A program made the translations under genes and the position numbers. A stretch of 51,845 nt of DNA. It comes from Lutibacter sp. GTDB lineage: Bacteria; Bacteroidota; Bacteroidia; Flavobacteriales; Flavobacteriaceae. The stretch is taken from assembly GCA_021647265.1 (NCBI GenBank), contig JAKIVA010000016.1:1-51845 (forward strand), given 5' to 3'. The notes under the pieces were generated by a model. That model saw only the letters and a list, made by a program, of their open reading frames with translations, did no database searches and had not been told where the DNA came from. Below, piece by piece: positions 24,570 to 33,407 of the stretch (positions within the stretch are counted from its first letter, which is position 1; each line of letters opens with the position of its first letter).

Positions 24570-25997
24570 TTAGTTTTCAGTAAGATTAACATTTTCAAAC
24601 ATAAGGTGTAAAAAACCATGTCCAGTTCCAGGAACGGGAGACATATTTCCTTCTAAATCTAAAGGAGGGATAATAATATGAGTTTCAATATTATTAGGGG
24701 ATTTATCTGTTGAATCAACATCTGTTGCTGTTGATAGCTTCAAATCATCATTTCTAGACCTTGAAGAAACCATAATATGAATTAGTCTATTTGAGGCAAT
24801 TACATTTCCACTGCCATCTTTTAAATCTGCAATACCCCACAACGTGATATAAGAAGTTAATTTTGGCATTAAATTGGTTCCAATACCAGTATTTCCATGC
24901 ATTACTCTATCAAGACCAACACCACCAAAATAAGGATGATCTCCACTGCTATTAGCCTTGTGTATTATTTGGATGTTGTTAATCATAAACATTTCCCCGT
25001 TGGGTCTTTGATATTTAATATCGACATTTTTGACTAAATCTTCAGAGTTTTCTGAATCTTCTTCTGAATTATCCATGACATCAAAAGAATATGATCCAGC
25101 ACCGAATGCAACTTTATTAGAAAATGGAGTAGGATTCATTGCTTCATTTATTGCCGCAGGACCAGGTAATATTTCATATACTTTTTTCCAATCTCTTGTC
25201 TCATTTGTAAGTTCTACATTTTCCCACATCATATGAATAAAACCATGGTCGGTTCCTGGTACAGGTGAAGGATTTCCGGCCATATCTTGTGGTATAAGAA
25301 TTACATGGGTTTCGGCCATCCATGTATCGTGGTCAGACTTGTCTAAAGTAACTTCTGGAATCATTTCTAAATTAGAATTTCTAACTTTTGAGGCCGTCAT
25401 AATATGAATAATTCTATTAGAAGCAACTATAGCACCAGTTGAAGCATCTTTAAGATCAACAAGTCCCCAAAGGGTAATGTATGCTAACATTTTAGGCATT
25501 AATGCAGTGCCAATTCCAGTATCTCCATGCATCACTTTGTTTAATCCTACACCACCAAAAAATGAATGGTCGCCAGTACCTTCAGGTTTGTGAATTATAT
25601 TAATTTGATCAATTTTAAATTTTCTTCCGTCATTTGCAGTAAATGTTATGTTAACAGATTTTACAGCATCAGTTGAGGTTGTAGCATCTATATCAACAAG
25701 ATCATCTACTTCTATTTCATAAGCACCTTCAGTACTTTGAATATTGTCAGAAAAAGGGGTTGGACTCATTGCAGGGTTTATAACTGCTGGACCAGGTAAA
25801 ACTTCATAAATAGCGCCAGTTGTAGAATTTTTACTTCCTCTAAATAAAGTCATATCAGCATAGTTGGCTGTGCTATTTAAAGATTTTGATTGAAATTGGG
25901 GAGTTAAATTTGAATTGTCATTTGAACAAGCCATTAGAGTTACTAATATTCCTATAATTAGTATGTTAATGGAAAAATAATTACGATTGCTTTTCAT
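24570..25997 (-). CDS. Two-repeat, histidine-rich lipoprotein of unknown function
   Basis: I do not recognise this 475-residue protein. A lipoprotein signal ends LMAC (Cys24), and the CSNDNS sequence after it resembles the acidic export tags of Bacteroidota surface lipoproteins. Residues 63-264 and 273-474 are two copies of one domain. Shared words are YE(V/I)LPGPA, FGGVGL, VMHG, TGIGT, YITLWG, SNR, SPVPGT and HGF. Seven His per repeat are conserved at matching positions: 136/346, 144/354, 157/367, 198/407, 231/440, 251/460 and 255/464. Such conservation suggests bound metal, possibly a metal-transfer or redox role, but no family is named. It stands alone, with its own terminator, between ddl and the PASTA gene. 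Confidence 0.85.
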   Translation of the reverse strand: MKSNRNYFSINILIIGILVTLMACSNDNSNLTPQFQSKSLNSTANYADMTLFRGSKNSTTGAIYEVLPGPAVINPAMSPTPFSDNIQSTEGAYEIEVDDLVDIDATTSTDAVKSVNITFTANDGRKFKIDQINIIHKPEGTGDHSFFGGVGLNKVMHGDTGIGTALMPKMLAYITLWGLVDLKDASTGAIVASNRIIHIMTASKVRNSNLEMIPEVTLDKSDHDTWMAETHVILIPQDMAGNPSPVPGTDHGFIHMMWENVELTNETRDWKKVYEILPGPAAINEAMNPTPFSNKVAFGAGSYSFDVMDNSEEDSENSEDLVKNVDIKYQRPNGEMFMINNIQIIHKANSSGDHPYFGGVGLDRVMHGNTGIGTNLMPKLTSYITLWGIADLKDGSGNVIASNRLIHIMVSSRSRNDDLKLSTATDVDSTDKSPNNIETHIIIPPLDLEGNMSPVPGTGHGFLHLMFENVNLTEN

Positions 25998-26165
25998 GTA
26001 ATTTGAGTTTTAAATTAGTAGTTAATCCCTGTTTAAGTCGACGAAACAAATTAATACTTACAAAAAAATATTTTTACTGTATTTTATCATTATTGGAAAC
26101 CTATTTTCAGTTTATGTTATAATATTTTTTAATTAAAATTTTGGTCATCAACAATTATTTACGTT

Positions 26166-26196
26166 TTTGTAAGTTGATTATTATAAAGTACCTTTG
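26166..26196 (+). promoter_or_regulatory. Promoter of the PASTA-rluD operon
   Basis: TTTG at 26166-26169 and TACCTTTG at 26189-26196 are 19 bases apart, a full match to the Bacteroidota -33/-7 consensus. Transcription should start near 26202-26204, giving a leader of about 15 bases before the start codon at 26219. The rest of the 221-base gap (25998-26165) is AT-rich with no other structure I can support. Confidence 0.7.
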
Positions 26197-26218
26197 TTGA
26201 AAATTTTCAAAAAATAAA

Positions 26219-26809
26219 ATGAGTCTATTTCAATTTGTAAAATCCAAAACATTTTTAAAGCAATTGGTAATCGCAGTTTTAACTTTAGCAGTGTTAATTT
26301 TTGTTTTGATGAAGTGGCTAACGATGATAACAAATCACAATCAAAAAATTGAAGTGCCTAATTTAGAGAAAATGAGTTTGAATAATGTTGAAACGAAGTT
26401 ACAAGAACTCGATTTAAATTATGTAGTTGTTGATTCGGCAAGTTATAACCCTAATTATCCGAAAAGGTCAGTTATTGAACAGAGCCCAAGTGCAGGTGAT
26501 TTTGTGAAAGAAAATAGAAAAATATACTTAACCTTGAATCCATCAGGATATGCAAATGTTGAAATTCCAAATTTATATGGGAAAACAAGAAGACAGGCGA
26601 CATCACAATTAATAGCTATCGGATTTAAAATTAGTCCTAAAGTAATGTATGTTTCAGATATAGCTAAAGATGTAGTTAGAGGGTTGAGATTTAAAGGGAA
26701 AGAATTAAAGGTAGGAGATAAAATACCTAAAAATTCAGTAATCAATTTAAAATTGGGTGATGGTAGAGGTACAGGAAGATATATACAAAATATGAAGAGA
26801 GAAAATTAA
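26219..26809 (+). CDS. PASTA-domain membrane protein
   Basis: The 196-residue product has a short cytoplasmic N-terminus, one membrane segment (about 17-38) and two extracytoplasmic PASTA domains: about 44-110 (IEVPNLEKMSLNNVETKL...) and 115-190 (VEIPNLYGKTRRQATSQL...). PASTA domains bind muropeptides or beta-lactams in Gram-positive kinases, but here no kinase domain is attached, so a cell-wall-sensing or scaffold role is inferred only. It overlaps rluD by one base (TAATG), implying coupled translation. This PASTA-rluD pair usually lies next to ddl in flavobacteria. Confidence 0.9.
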   Translation: MSLFQFVKSKTFLKQLVIAVLTLAVLIFVLMKWLTMITNHNQKIEVPNLEKMSLNNVETKLQELDLNYVVVDSASYNPNYPKRSVIEQSPSAGDFVKENRKIYLTLNPSGYANVEIPNLYGKTRRQATSQLIAIGFKISPKVMYVSDIAKDVVRGLRFKGKELKVGDKIPKNSVINLKLGDGRGTGRYIQNMKREN

Positions 26810-27828
26810 TGAATACTGAAGAACCACAACAAGAAGAATTTTATGAGCATTATAGATATGTAGCTCAAGACGGACAAGAGCCTTTACGTGTTGATAAATT
26901 TTTAATGAATTTTATTGAGAATACAACAAGAAATAAAATTCAACAAGCAGCAAAAGCAGGAAATATTTTAGTAAATGAGATTTCAGTAAAATCTAATTAT
27001 AAAGTAAAGCCAAAAGATATTGTACGCGTTGTTTTGGCACATCCACCTCACGAAAATTTATTGGTAGCAGAAAATATCCCATTAGATATTTTGTTTGAAG
27101 ACGAGCAAGTATTGGTAGTTAATAAACCTGCCGGAATGGTTGTACATCCAGGTCATGGTAATTACTCTGGTACTTTGGTAAATGGGTTAATCCATCATAT
27201 TGAGAACTTACCTAACAATTCTAATGAACGTCCAGGTTTAGTTCATAGAATTGATAAAGATACAAGTGGTTTGTTGGTAGTTGCCAAAACAGAATATGCT
27301 ATGGCTCATTTGTCAAAACAATTTTTTGATAGAACTACAGAAAGATTGTATTACGCATTGGTTTGGGGTAATATTGATGAAGATGAAGGAACCATTGAAG
27401 GGAATATTGGAAGAAGTTTAAAAAATAGGTTACAAATGAGTGTTTTTCCCGATGGTGAATTTGGAAAACATGCAGTAACACATTATAAAGTTTTGGAGCG
27501 TTTCAGCTATGTTACGCTAGTACAATGTAAGTTAGAAACAGGAAGAACACATCAAATTAGAGCTCACTTTAAACACATTGGTCATACGTTATTTAATGAT
27601 AAACGTTACGGTGGAAATGAAGTTTTAAAAGGAACTACTTTTACAAAATATAAACAGTTTGTTGAAAATTGCTTTAAAATTTTGCCTAGGCAGGCATTGC
27701 ATGCAAAAACGTTGGGATTTGAGCATCCAATAACCAAAAAAAATATGCAATTTAATTCTGAAATTCCAGAAGACATGAAACAGTGTATTGAAAAATGGAG
27801 AAACTACACTATAAATCAAAAAGATTAA
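26809..27828 (+). CDS. rluD: RluA-family 23S rRNA pseudouridine synthase (RluD-like)
   Basis: The 339-residue product has an N-terminal S4 RNA-binding domain (LRVDKFLMNFIE..., about 24-80). The catalytic domain contains GLVHRIDKDTSGLLVVAKT, whose HRIDKDTSG holds the catalytic Asp. The conserved ETGRTHQIRAHF segment is present. It probably modifies helix 69 of 23S rRNA, as RluD does. It is the second gene of the PASTA-rluD unit and is followed after 1 base by the acetyltransferase gene. Confidence 0.93.
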   Translation: MNTEEPQQEEFYEHYRYVAQDGQEPLRVDKFLMNFIENTTRNKIQQAAKAGNILVNEISVKSNYKVKPKDIVRVVLAHPPHENLLVAENIPLDILFEDEQVLVVNKPAGMVVHPGHGNYSGTLVNGLIHHIENLPNNSNERPGLVHRIDKDTSGLLVVAKTEYAMAHLSKQFFDRTTERLYYALVWGNIDEDEGTIEGNIGRSLKNRLQMSVFPDGEFGKHAVTHYKVLERFSYVTLVQCKLETGRTHQIRAHFKHIGHTLFNDKRYGGNEVLKGTTFTKYKQFVENCFKILPRQALHAKTLGFEHPITKKNMQFNSEIPEDMKQCIEKWRNYTINQKD

Positions 27829-27829
27829 T

Positions 27830-28456
27830 ATGAAAGAGTTTGATATTGAAAATTGGTATCGAAAATCTCAATATGAATTTTTTAAAACGTATGAAGATCC
27901 GTTTTTTAATATTACTTCAAATTTAGATGTTACAAACCTTTATAACTATTGTAAAGAAAATCAATTGTCATTTTCATTAGCTTGTATATTTATTGCAGTA
28001 AAATGTGTAAACCAAATTGAAGAATTTAAATTGCGAATCTATAATAATAAAGTAGTTAAATTTGATGAAATTAATATTGTTTCAACAGTTCTAAATGATG
28101 ATAATACATTCTCATTTTGTTATTTTAATTGTGAAAAATCTATTGAAGTATTTGATAGAAGAGGTAAAAAAGTAATTGAAGATCACCAAAAGGGAATTGA
28201 TTTCAATCCAGCATTAAATGCTTTAGATTTAGTACATTGTTCAACATTGCCATGGATTTCATTTACTGGATTTAAACATGCAAGAAAAGGAGATGAAGGG
28301 CAAAAAGGAATTCCAAAATTAGTTTTTGGAAAATATTTTGAGGACAATGACAGAAAAAAAATAGCCTTTTCTGTTGAAGTCCATCACGCATTAATGGATG
28401 GTTATCATGTTGCATTACTTTTTGAAAAAATGCAAAATTACATTCAAAATTTATAA
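27830..28456 (+). CDS. Chloramphenicol acetyltransferase-family protein
   Basis: The 208-residue product has the CAT active-site motif HHALMDGYH at 185-193 with the catalytic His and structural Asp, and the CAT-like WYRKSQYEFFKTYEDPFFNIT N-terminus. Length is right for a trimeric CAT. It begins one base after the rluD stop, in a housekeeping operon, and the codon use looks like its neighbours. A chromosomal acyltransferase of unknown acceptor is therefore at least as likely as a drug-resistance enzyme. Real chloramphenicol activity cannot be judged from sequence. Confidence 0.88.
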   Translation: MKEFDIENWYRKSQYEFFKTYEDPFFNITSNLDVTNLYNYCKENQLSFSLACIFIAVKCVNQIEEFKLRIYNNKVVKFDEINIVSTVLNDDNTFSFCYFNCEKSIEVFDRRGKKVIEDHQKGIDFNPALNALDLVHCSTLPWISFTGFKHARKGDEGQKGIPKLVFGKYFEDNDRKKIAFSVEVHHALMDGYHVALLFEKMQNYIQNL

Positions 28457-28551
28457 TAGACTTTAGTTATTGTAAAATAATTTTAAAGTATTTAATTTGT
28501 ACACATACTTTAATAAATAGTTCTAATTTTATGATATAAATAAGATTTAAA

Positions 28552-29310
28552 ATGAAAATAGTAATATCTCCTGCCAAATCACTTGATTTTGAAACAAAAG
28601 TACCAACAGTAAAATTTACACAAGGGGTTTTTTTAAATGAAGCTGTAAAGTTGAATGAAGTTTTGAAAAAGGAATCTCCAAAAGAATTATCAGAATTAAT
28701 GAAAATATCTCCAAAATTAGGAGAATTAAACTGGGAAAGAAATCAAAATTGGCAATTGCCATTTTCATTAGAAAATGCCAAACAAGCTATATTTGCATTT
28801 AAAGGAGATGTATATAAAGGATTGGATGCATATTCCCTTTTGCCTGAACAAATTGAACAACTTCAAAATAAATTAAGAATACTATCGGGTCAGTACGGTT
28901 TATTAAAACCGTTAGATTTAATGCAACCATACCGCTTAGAAATGGGTACAAAATTAAAAGTTGGTAACACAGAAAACTTATATCAATTTTGGGGACACAA
29001 AATAACCAAAGAATTAAATAATGAGCTAGGAGATGATGAACTATTTCTAAATTTAGCAAGCAATGAATATTTTAAATCTATTAACACCAAATTATTAAAA
29101 GTACCAGTAATTACTCCTATTTTTAAAGATTATAAAAATGGAAAATTAAAAATAATTAGTTTTTTCGCAAAAAAAGCAAGGGGTTTAATGGTACGTTACA
29201 TTATAGATAACAATATAGATAACATTGAAGATTTAAAAAGTTTTAATTATGAAGGTTATGTATTTGATATGAACCTTTCTACAGAAGAAGACTTAGTTTT
29301 TACAAGGTAA
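28552..29310 (+). CDS. yaaA: Peroxide stress protein YaaA (DUF328)
   Basis: The 252-residue protein begins MKIVISPAKSLDF and contains the LSGQYGLLKPLDLMQPYRLEMGT segment, both hallmarks of YaaA. Its C-terminus has ISFFAKKARGLMVRY. In E. coli YaaA limits free iron and DNA damage during peroxide stress, and the fold binds DNA. It is 95 bases after the CAT-family gene, in the same direction, and ends at a bidirectional terminator. Confidence 0.93.
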   Translation: MKIVISPAKSLDFETKVPTVKFTQGVFLNEAVKLNEVLKKESPKELSELMKISPKLGELNWERNQNWQLPFSLENAKQAIFAFKGDVYKGLDAYSLLPEQIEQLQNKLRILSGQYGLLKPLDLMQPYRLEMGTKLKVGNTENLYQFWGHKITKELNNELGDDELFLNLASNEYFKSINTKLLKVPVITPIFKDYKNGKLKIISFFAKKARGLMVRYIIDNNIDNIEDLKSFNYEGYVFDMNLSTEEDLVFTR

Positions 29311-29323
29311 ATATAAATTAACA

Positions 29324-29364
29324 TTAAATAAAAAAAATCACAATTTGTGATTTTTTTTATTTAA
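29324..29364. terminator. Bidirectional terminator between yaaA and the DUF2853 gene
   Basis: A 19-bp perfect inverted repeat (TTAAATAAAAAAAATCACA and its complement) closes a 3-base centre. The inner TCACA/TGTGA forms the stem tip, and the A8/T8 tracts serve as terminator tails in both directions. It sits between two convergent genes, as expected. Confidence 0.8.
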
Positions 29365-29382
29365 TCAGACAAAGGTAAATTT

Positions 29383-29718
29383 CTAATATTTAGATTCTTG
29401 ACCTAATTCTTTAACTAAAAGATAGTATACAATTGCTCGGTACTTATTTCTGTTAGATTTTCCCATTTTTTCCATAACTGCATCTATAGCATTGTCTAAT
29501 TTAGCACTATCAGAAAGTCCTAATTTTTTAATTAAAAAGTTGTTTTTTACAGTGGCTAACTCTTTTGCATCAGATCCAGAAACTGTCTCAGCGTCTTTTT
29601 TATAAATTGAAGGCCCTAAGCCTTTAGTAACTTTAGCAAATAAATTAGCATCGAAGCTAATTCCTAAGTCTTTCATTGCACCTTGATAAAGTGCTATTTT
29701 TTCATCAAATTTACTCAT
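29383..29718 (-). CDS. DUF2853-family small protein
   Basis: The 111-residue product matches DUF2853: MSKFDEKIALYQGAMKDLG at the N-terminus, then KVTKGLGPSIYKKDAETVSG, and KSNRNKYRAIVYYLLVKELG near the end. The family is small, soluble and mostly helical, with no known reaction. It is a single-gene unit with a TATATTTG box 41 bases upstream. No metal or catalytic motif is visible. Confidence 0.85.
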   Translation of the reverse strand: MSKFDEKIALYQGAMKDLGISFDANLFAKVTKGLGPSIYKKDAETVSGSDAKELATVKNNFLIKKLGLSDSAKLDNAIDAVMEKMGKSNRNKYRAIVYYLLVKELGQESKY

Positions 29719-29758
29719 GAGTAACGAATTTTTTTATTAATAAATGTATTCACATTTT

Positions 29759-29766
29759 CAAATATA
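29759..29766 (-). promoter_or_regulatory. Candidate -7 box for the DUF2853 gene
   Basis: The minus strand reads TATATTTG, matching TAnnTTTG, 41 bases before the start at 29718. A TTG lies 14 bases further upstream, too close for the usual -33 spacing. Confidence 0.4.
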
Positions 29767-29796
29767 AAGAATATTATTTGCAAGAAGAAATTTATT

Positions 29797-31221
29797 TTAA
29801 CAATCTGAAATATTAACACTTACAGCTAAACCACCTTCTGAAGTTTCTTTATATTTAGAATTCATATCTTTTGCGGTTTCCCACATACTGGAAATTACAC
29901 TATCTAAAGGTACTTTTGCATGATAAATATCAGCTTCCAAAGCCAGTTCTGCAGCGTTTATTGCTTTAATTGCTCCCATGGCATTCCGTTCAATGCAAGG
30001 TATTTGTACTAAACCACCAATTGGGTCACAAGTTAAACCTAAATGATGCTCCATTGCAATTTCACTTGCCATTAAAACTTGTTCTGGTGTACCTCCTAAA
30101 AGTTCAGTTAAAGCTCCTGCAGCCATTGCAGATGAAACTCCAATTTCTGCTTGGCAACCTCCCATAGCCGCAGAAATAGTTGCACCTTTCTTAAAAATAC
30201 TTCCTATCTCTCCTGCTACCAATAAAAATTGTTTGATATGTTTAAAACTTGCTTTATGATTTTCTATAACAAGATAATACATTAATACTGCAGGAATTAC
30301 ACCAGCACTTCCATTGGTTGGTGCTGTAACAACTCTACCTAATGAAGCATTTACCTCGTTAACACTTAGGGCAAAACAGCTTACCCATTTTAAAATTTGC
30401 CTAAATTTAACTTGTGTGTTTCTAATAGCTTTTATCCATTCTGAAGAGGAATTGTATGATGAATTACCTATTAATTTTTTGTTGATATCAAATGCTCTTC
30501 GTCTAACATTCAAGCCTCCAGGTAATGAGCCTTCTGTATGACAGCCAATAAACATACTTTCTAACATAACATTCCATATCCGCTTTATTTCACGATTAAT
30601 TTCAGATGCTGTTCTTAATGATTTTTCATTTTTTAAAACAATTTCAGAAATTTTTAATTGCTCTTTTTTACAATAGACTTCTAATTCCTTAGCTGTTTGT
30701 ATAGGAAATGGAAATGTTCGGTAAATTTTAATATTTTCCTTTGAGTGTATTAAAGATGAACGAACAACAAAGCCTCCACCAATTGAATAATAAGTATCAG
30801 ATGAAATTTGAACATTTTCTTGAAATCCTGTAAAAGTTATACCATTTGGATGGAAGGGAAGAAATTCTTTATTGAATACAATGCTAGTATCTGGATTGAA
30901 ATTAATAGTATTCAGTTTTCCGAAGTTAATTTTTTTAGTTTTTTGAATAGCACTCACAATAAAACTTATTTCATCAGTTTTAATGTATTCTGGGTCGTAC
31001 CCTGATAATCCTAATAATATCGCCAAATCAGACGCATGTCCTTTTCCAGTTAATGACAAAGAACCGTATAAATCTACTTTTATAGTCGTTATATTATTAA
31101 AAAGATTTACTTTTTTTAAATGATTAATCCACCTTTCAGCAGCTCTCCAAGGTCCTAGAGTATGTGAACTAGAGGGACCAATACCAATTTTAAGCATATC
31201 AAAAACAGAAATACATTCCAT
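29797..31221 (-). CDS. sdaA: L-serine ammonia-lyase (iron-sulfur type)
   Basis: The 474-residue single-chain enzyme deaminates L-serine to pyruvate. The beta-domain opens with SVFDMLKIGIGPSSSHTLGPW. The alpha-domain has APTNGSAGVIPAV, then GGCQAEIGVSSAMAAG and LTCDPIGGLVQIPCIERN. The Cys in GGCQ, CDPIGG and PCIERN are the expected 4Fe-4S ligands, with one iron open for substrate. A short inverted repeat (31253-31271) lies upstream. It is a single-gene unit, convergent with nothing and divergent from dnaK. Confidence 0.95.
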   Translation of the reverse strand: MECISVFDMLKIGIGPSSSHTLGPWRAAERWINHLKKVNLFNNITTIKVDLYGSLSLTGKGHASDLAILLGLSGYDPEYIKTDEISFIVSAIQKTKKINFGKLNTINFNPDTSIVFNKEFLPFHPNGITFTGFQENVQISSDTYYSIGGGFVVRSSLIHSKENIKIYRTFPFPIQTAKELEVYCKKEQLKISEIVLKNEKSLRTASEINREIKRIWNVMLESMFIGCHTEGSLPGGLNVRRRAFDINKKLIGNSSYNSSSEWIKAIRNTQVKFRQILKWVSCFALSVNEVNASLGRVVTAPTNGSAGVIPAVLMYYLVIENHKASFKHIKQFLLVAGEIGSIFKKGATISAAMGGCQAEIGVSSAMAAGALTELLGGTPEQVLMASEIAMEHHLGLTCDPIGGLVQIPCIERNAMGAIKAINAAELALEADIYHAKVPLDSVISSMWETAKDMNSKYKETSEGGLAVSVNISDC

Positions 31222-31252
31222 GAGTTAGTTTTTGTGTTTTAAGTGTGTAAAT

Positions 31253-31271
31253 ATATACTTTTGAAGTATAT
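31253..31271. promoter_or_regulatory. Inverted repeat upstream of sdaA, possible operator
   Basis: ATATACTT and AAGTATAT are perfect complements around a TTG centre, 32 bases upstream of the sdaA start. The size suits a dimeric regulator, but no regulator is assigned and AT-rich dyads arise often by chance. The rest of the 218-base gap to dnaK shows a TTGACA-like word at 31357 and CATAAT at 31378, a weak dnaK promoter candidate. Confidence 0.3.
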
Positions 31272-31439
31272 GATAAATGCCAATTTAGTAAGTTTATTAC
31301 TATTTGAGTATTTTTTGTGACAAATTACTTGAGGATTCTAAACCTATTATGACAACTTGACATATTTCTTTTAATGGCATAATCATTGAATAATTCAAAT
31401 TGTTAAAATGAAAAATTAAAATAAAAAAAATATATTATT

Positions 31440-33350
31440 ATGAGTAAAATTATAGGAATTGATTTAGGAACAACCAACTCTTGTGTTTCTGTAATGGAAG
31501 GAAATGAGCCAGTGGTAATTCCTAATGCAGAAGGTAAAAGAACTACACCATCAATTGTGGCATTTATTGAAGGTGGAGAAAGAAAAGTTGGTGATCCAGC
31601 AAAACGTCAAGCTGTTACCAATCCTTTAAAAACGATTTATTCAATAAAACGTTTTATGGGAAATAAATATTCTGAATCCAAAATGGAAGCAGAAAGAGTA
31701 CCTTACAAAGTAGTTAAAGGAGATAATGATACTCCACGTGTAGATATTGATGGAAGATTATATACGCCTCAAGAAATTTCAGCCATGGTACTTCAAAAAA
31801 TGAAAAAAACAGCTGAAGATTATTTAGGAACAACAGTAACTGAAGCGGTAATAACAGTGCCAGCATATTTTAATGATGCTCAACGTCAAGCAACTAAAGA
31901 AGCAGGTGAAATTGCAGGGTTAAAAGTAAGTCGTATTATAAACGAACCTACTGCGGCTGCGTTAGCTTATGGAATAGATAAAAAAGGGAAAGACGAAAAA
32001 ATAGCTGTTTACGATTTAGGTGGTGGTACTTTTGATATATCCATATTAGAAGTAGGAGACGGTGTTTTTGAAGTGCTTTCTACTAATGGAGATACACATT
32101 TAGGAGGAGATGATTTTGACCAAGTTATTATAGATTGGTTAGCAGATGAATTTAATAAAGAGGAAAGTATTGATTTACGTAAAGACCCAATGGCTTTACA
32201 ACGTTTGAAAGAAGCTGCTGAAAAAGCAAAAATTGAATTGTCATCTAGTACAAAAACAGAAGTAAACTTGCCTTATGTTACTGCAACAGCAAGTGGACCA
32301 AAACACTTAGTTAGAACTTTAACAAGAGCAAAATTTGAACAATTATCAGATAGTTTGGTTAAACGTTCAATGGCGCCAGTAGAAAAAGCGTTGAAAGATG
32401 CTGGACTTACTACTGCTGATATAGATGAAGTTATTTTGGTGGGAGGTTCAACACGTATCCCAATTATTCAAGAAGATGTGAAAAAATATTTTGGTAAAGA
32501 ACCTCATAAAGGTGTAAATCCTGATGAAGTTGTAGCAATTGGAGCAGCAATTCAAGGAGGAGTTTTAACAGGTGATGTGAAAGATGTATTGCTATTAGAT
32601 GTAACTCCACTTTCATTAGGTATTGAAACTATGGGTGGTGTTATGACAAAATTGATTGATGCTAATACAACGATACCTACAAAAAAATCTCAGGTGTTTT
32701 CAACTGCAGTAGACAATCAGCCATCAGTAGAAATTCACGTGTTACAAGGTGACCGTGCTATGGCAGCAGATAATAAAACAATTGGTAAATTTCATTTAGA
32801 TGGAATTCCACCAGCACAAAGAGGTGTTCCTCAAATTGAAGTTACATTTGATATTGATGCTAATGGTATTATTAAAGTATCTGCAGCAGATAAAGCAACT
32901 GGAAAATCTCAAGAAATTAGAATTGAAGCTTCTTCAGGTTTAACAGAAGAAGAAATTAAAAAGATGAAAGCTGATGCTGAAGCAAACGCTGAAGCCGATA
33001 AAAAAGCAAAAGAAACAGCTGATAAAATTAATGGCGCAGACTCTATGATTTTTCAAACAGAAAAACAGTTAAAAGAGTTTGGGGATAAGTTATCTGCTGA
33101 TAAAAAAGGACCAATTGAAGCTGCACTTGCTGAGTTGAAAAAAGCTCATGAAAGTAAAGATATTGCACAAATTGATACTGCAATGGAAAAAATTAATGAA
33201 GCCTGGAAAGCAGCTAGTGAAGAAATGTATAAAGCAGAACAAGAGGCGCAAACTCAAGGAGCTCCTGCTGGTGATGCTGGTAGCACAGAATCAAAAGATG
33301 AGGGAGATAACGTTGAAGATGTAGATTTTGAAGAAGTAAAAGAAGAATAA
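31440..33350 (+). CDS. dnaK: Chaperone DnaK (Hsp70)
   Basis: The 636-residue product is a full-length Hsp70. The ATPase domain has IGIDLGTTNSCVSVMEG at the N-terminus, AVYDLGGGTFDISILEVG near 195 and VGGSTRIPIIQE near 340. The interdomain linker is DVLLLDVTPLSLG, and the substrate-binding domain and lid follow, ending in an acidic tail (VEDVDFEEVKEE). It is monocistronic here; dnaJ and grpE are not adjacent. It ends at a strong terminator shared with the convergent TIGR01777 gene. Confidence 0.99.
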   Translation: MSKIIGIDLGTTNSCVSVMEGNEPVVIPNAEGKRTTPSIVAFIEGGERKVGDPAKRQAVTNPLKTIYSIKRFMGNKYSESKMEAERVPYKVVKGDNDTPRVDIDGRLYTPQEISAMVLQKMKKTAEDYLGTTVTEAVITVPAYFNDAQRQATKEAGEIAGLKVSRIINEPTAAALAYGIDKKGKDEKIAVYDLGGGTFDISILEVGDGVFEVLSTNGDTHLGGDDFDQVIIDWLADEFNKEESIDLRKDPMALQRLKEAAEKAKIELSSSTKTEVNLPYVTATASGPKHLVRTLTRAKFEQLSDSLVKRSMAPVEKALKDAGLTTADIDEVILVGGSTRIPIIQEDVKKYFGKEPHKGVNPDEVVAIGAAIQGGVLTGDVKDVLLLDVTPLSLGIETMGGVMTKLIDANTTIPTKKSQVFSTAVDNQPSVEIHVLQGDRAMAADNKTIGKFHLDGIPPAQRGVPQIEVTFDIDANGIIKVSAADKATGKSQEIRIEASSGLTEEEIKKMKADAEANAEADKKAKETADKINGADSMIFQTEKQLKEFGDKLSADKKGPIEAALAELKKAHESKDIAQIDTAMEKINEAWKAASEEMYKAEQEAQTQGAPAGDAGSTESKDEGDNVEDVDFEEVKEE

Positions 33351-33369
33351 GCTACTTTTAAAAATGTTA

Positions 33370-33398
33370 AAAAACGCTTCCAATTTGGAAGCGTTTTT
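33370..33398. terminator. Bidirectional terminator between dnaK and the TIGR01777 gene
   Basis: AAAAACGCTTCCA and its exact complement surround a 3-base centre (ATT). The ACGCTTCCA stem followed by T5 (and T5 in the other direction) is a classic intrinsic terminator between convergent genes. Confidence 0.88.
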
Positions 33399-33407
33399 GT
33401 TTTTACA

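Noticed and set aside
27830..28456. Acquired chloramphenicol resistance gene
   Set aside because: The active-site motif is present, but the gene sits one base behind rluD in a conserved housekeeping operon with codon use like its neighbours.
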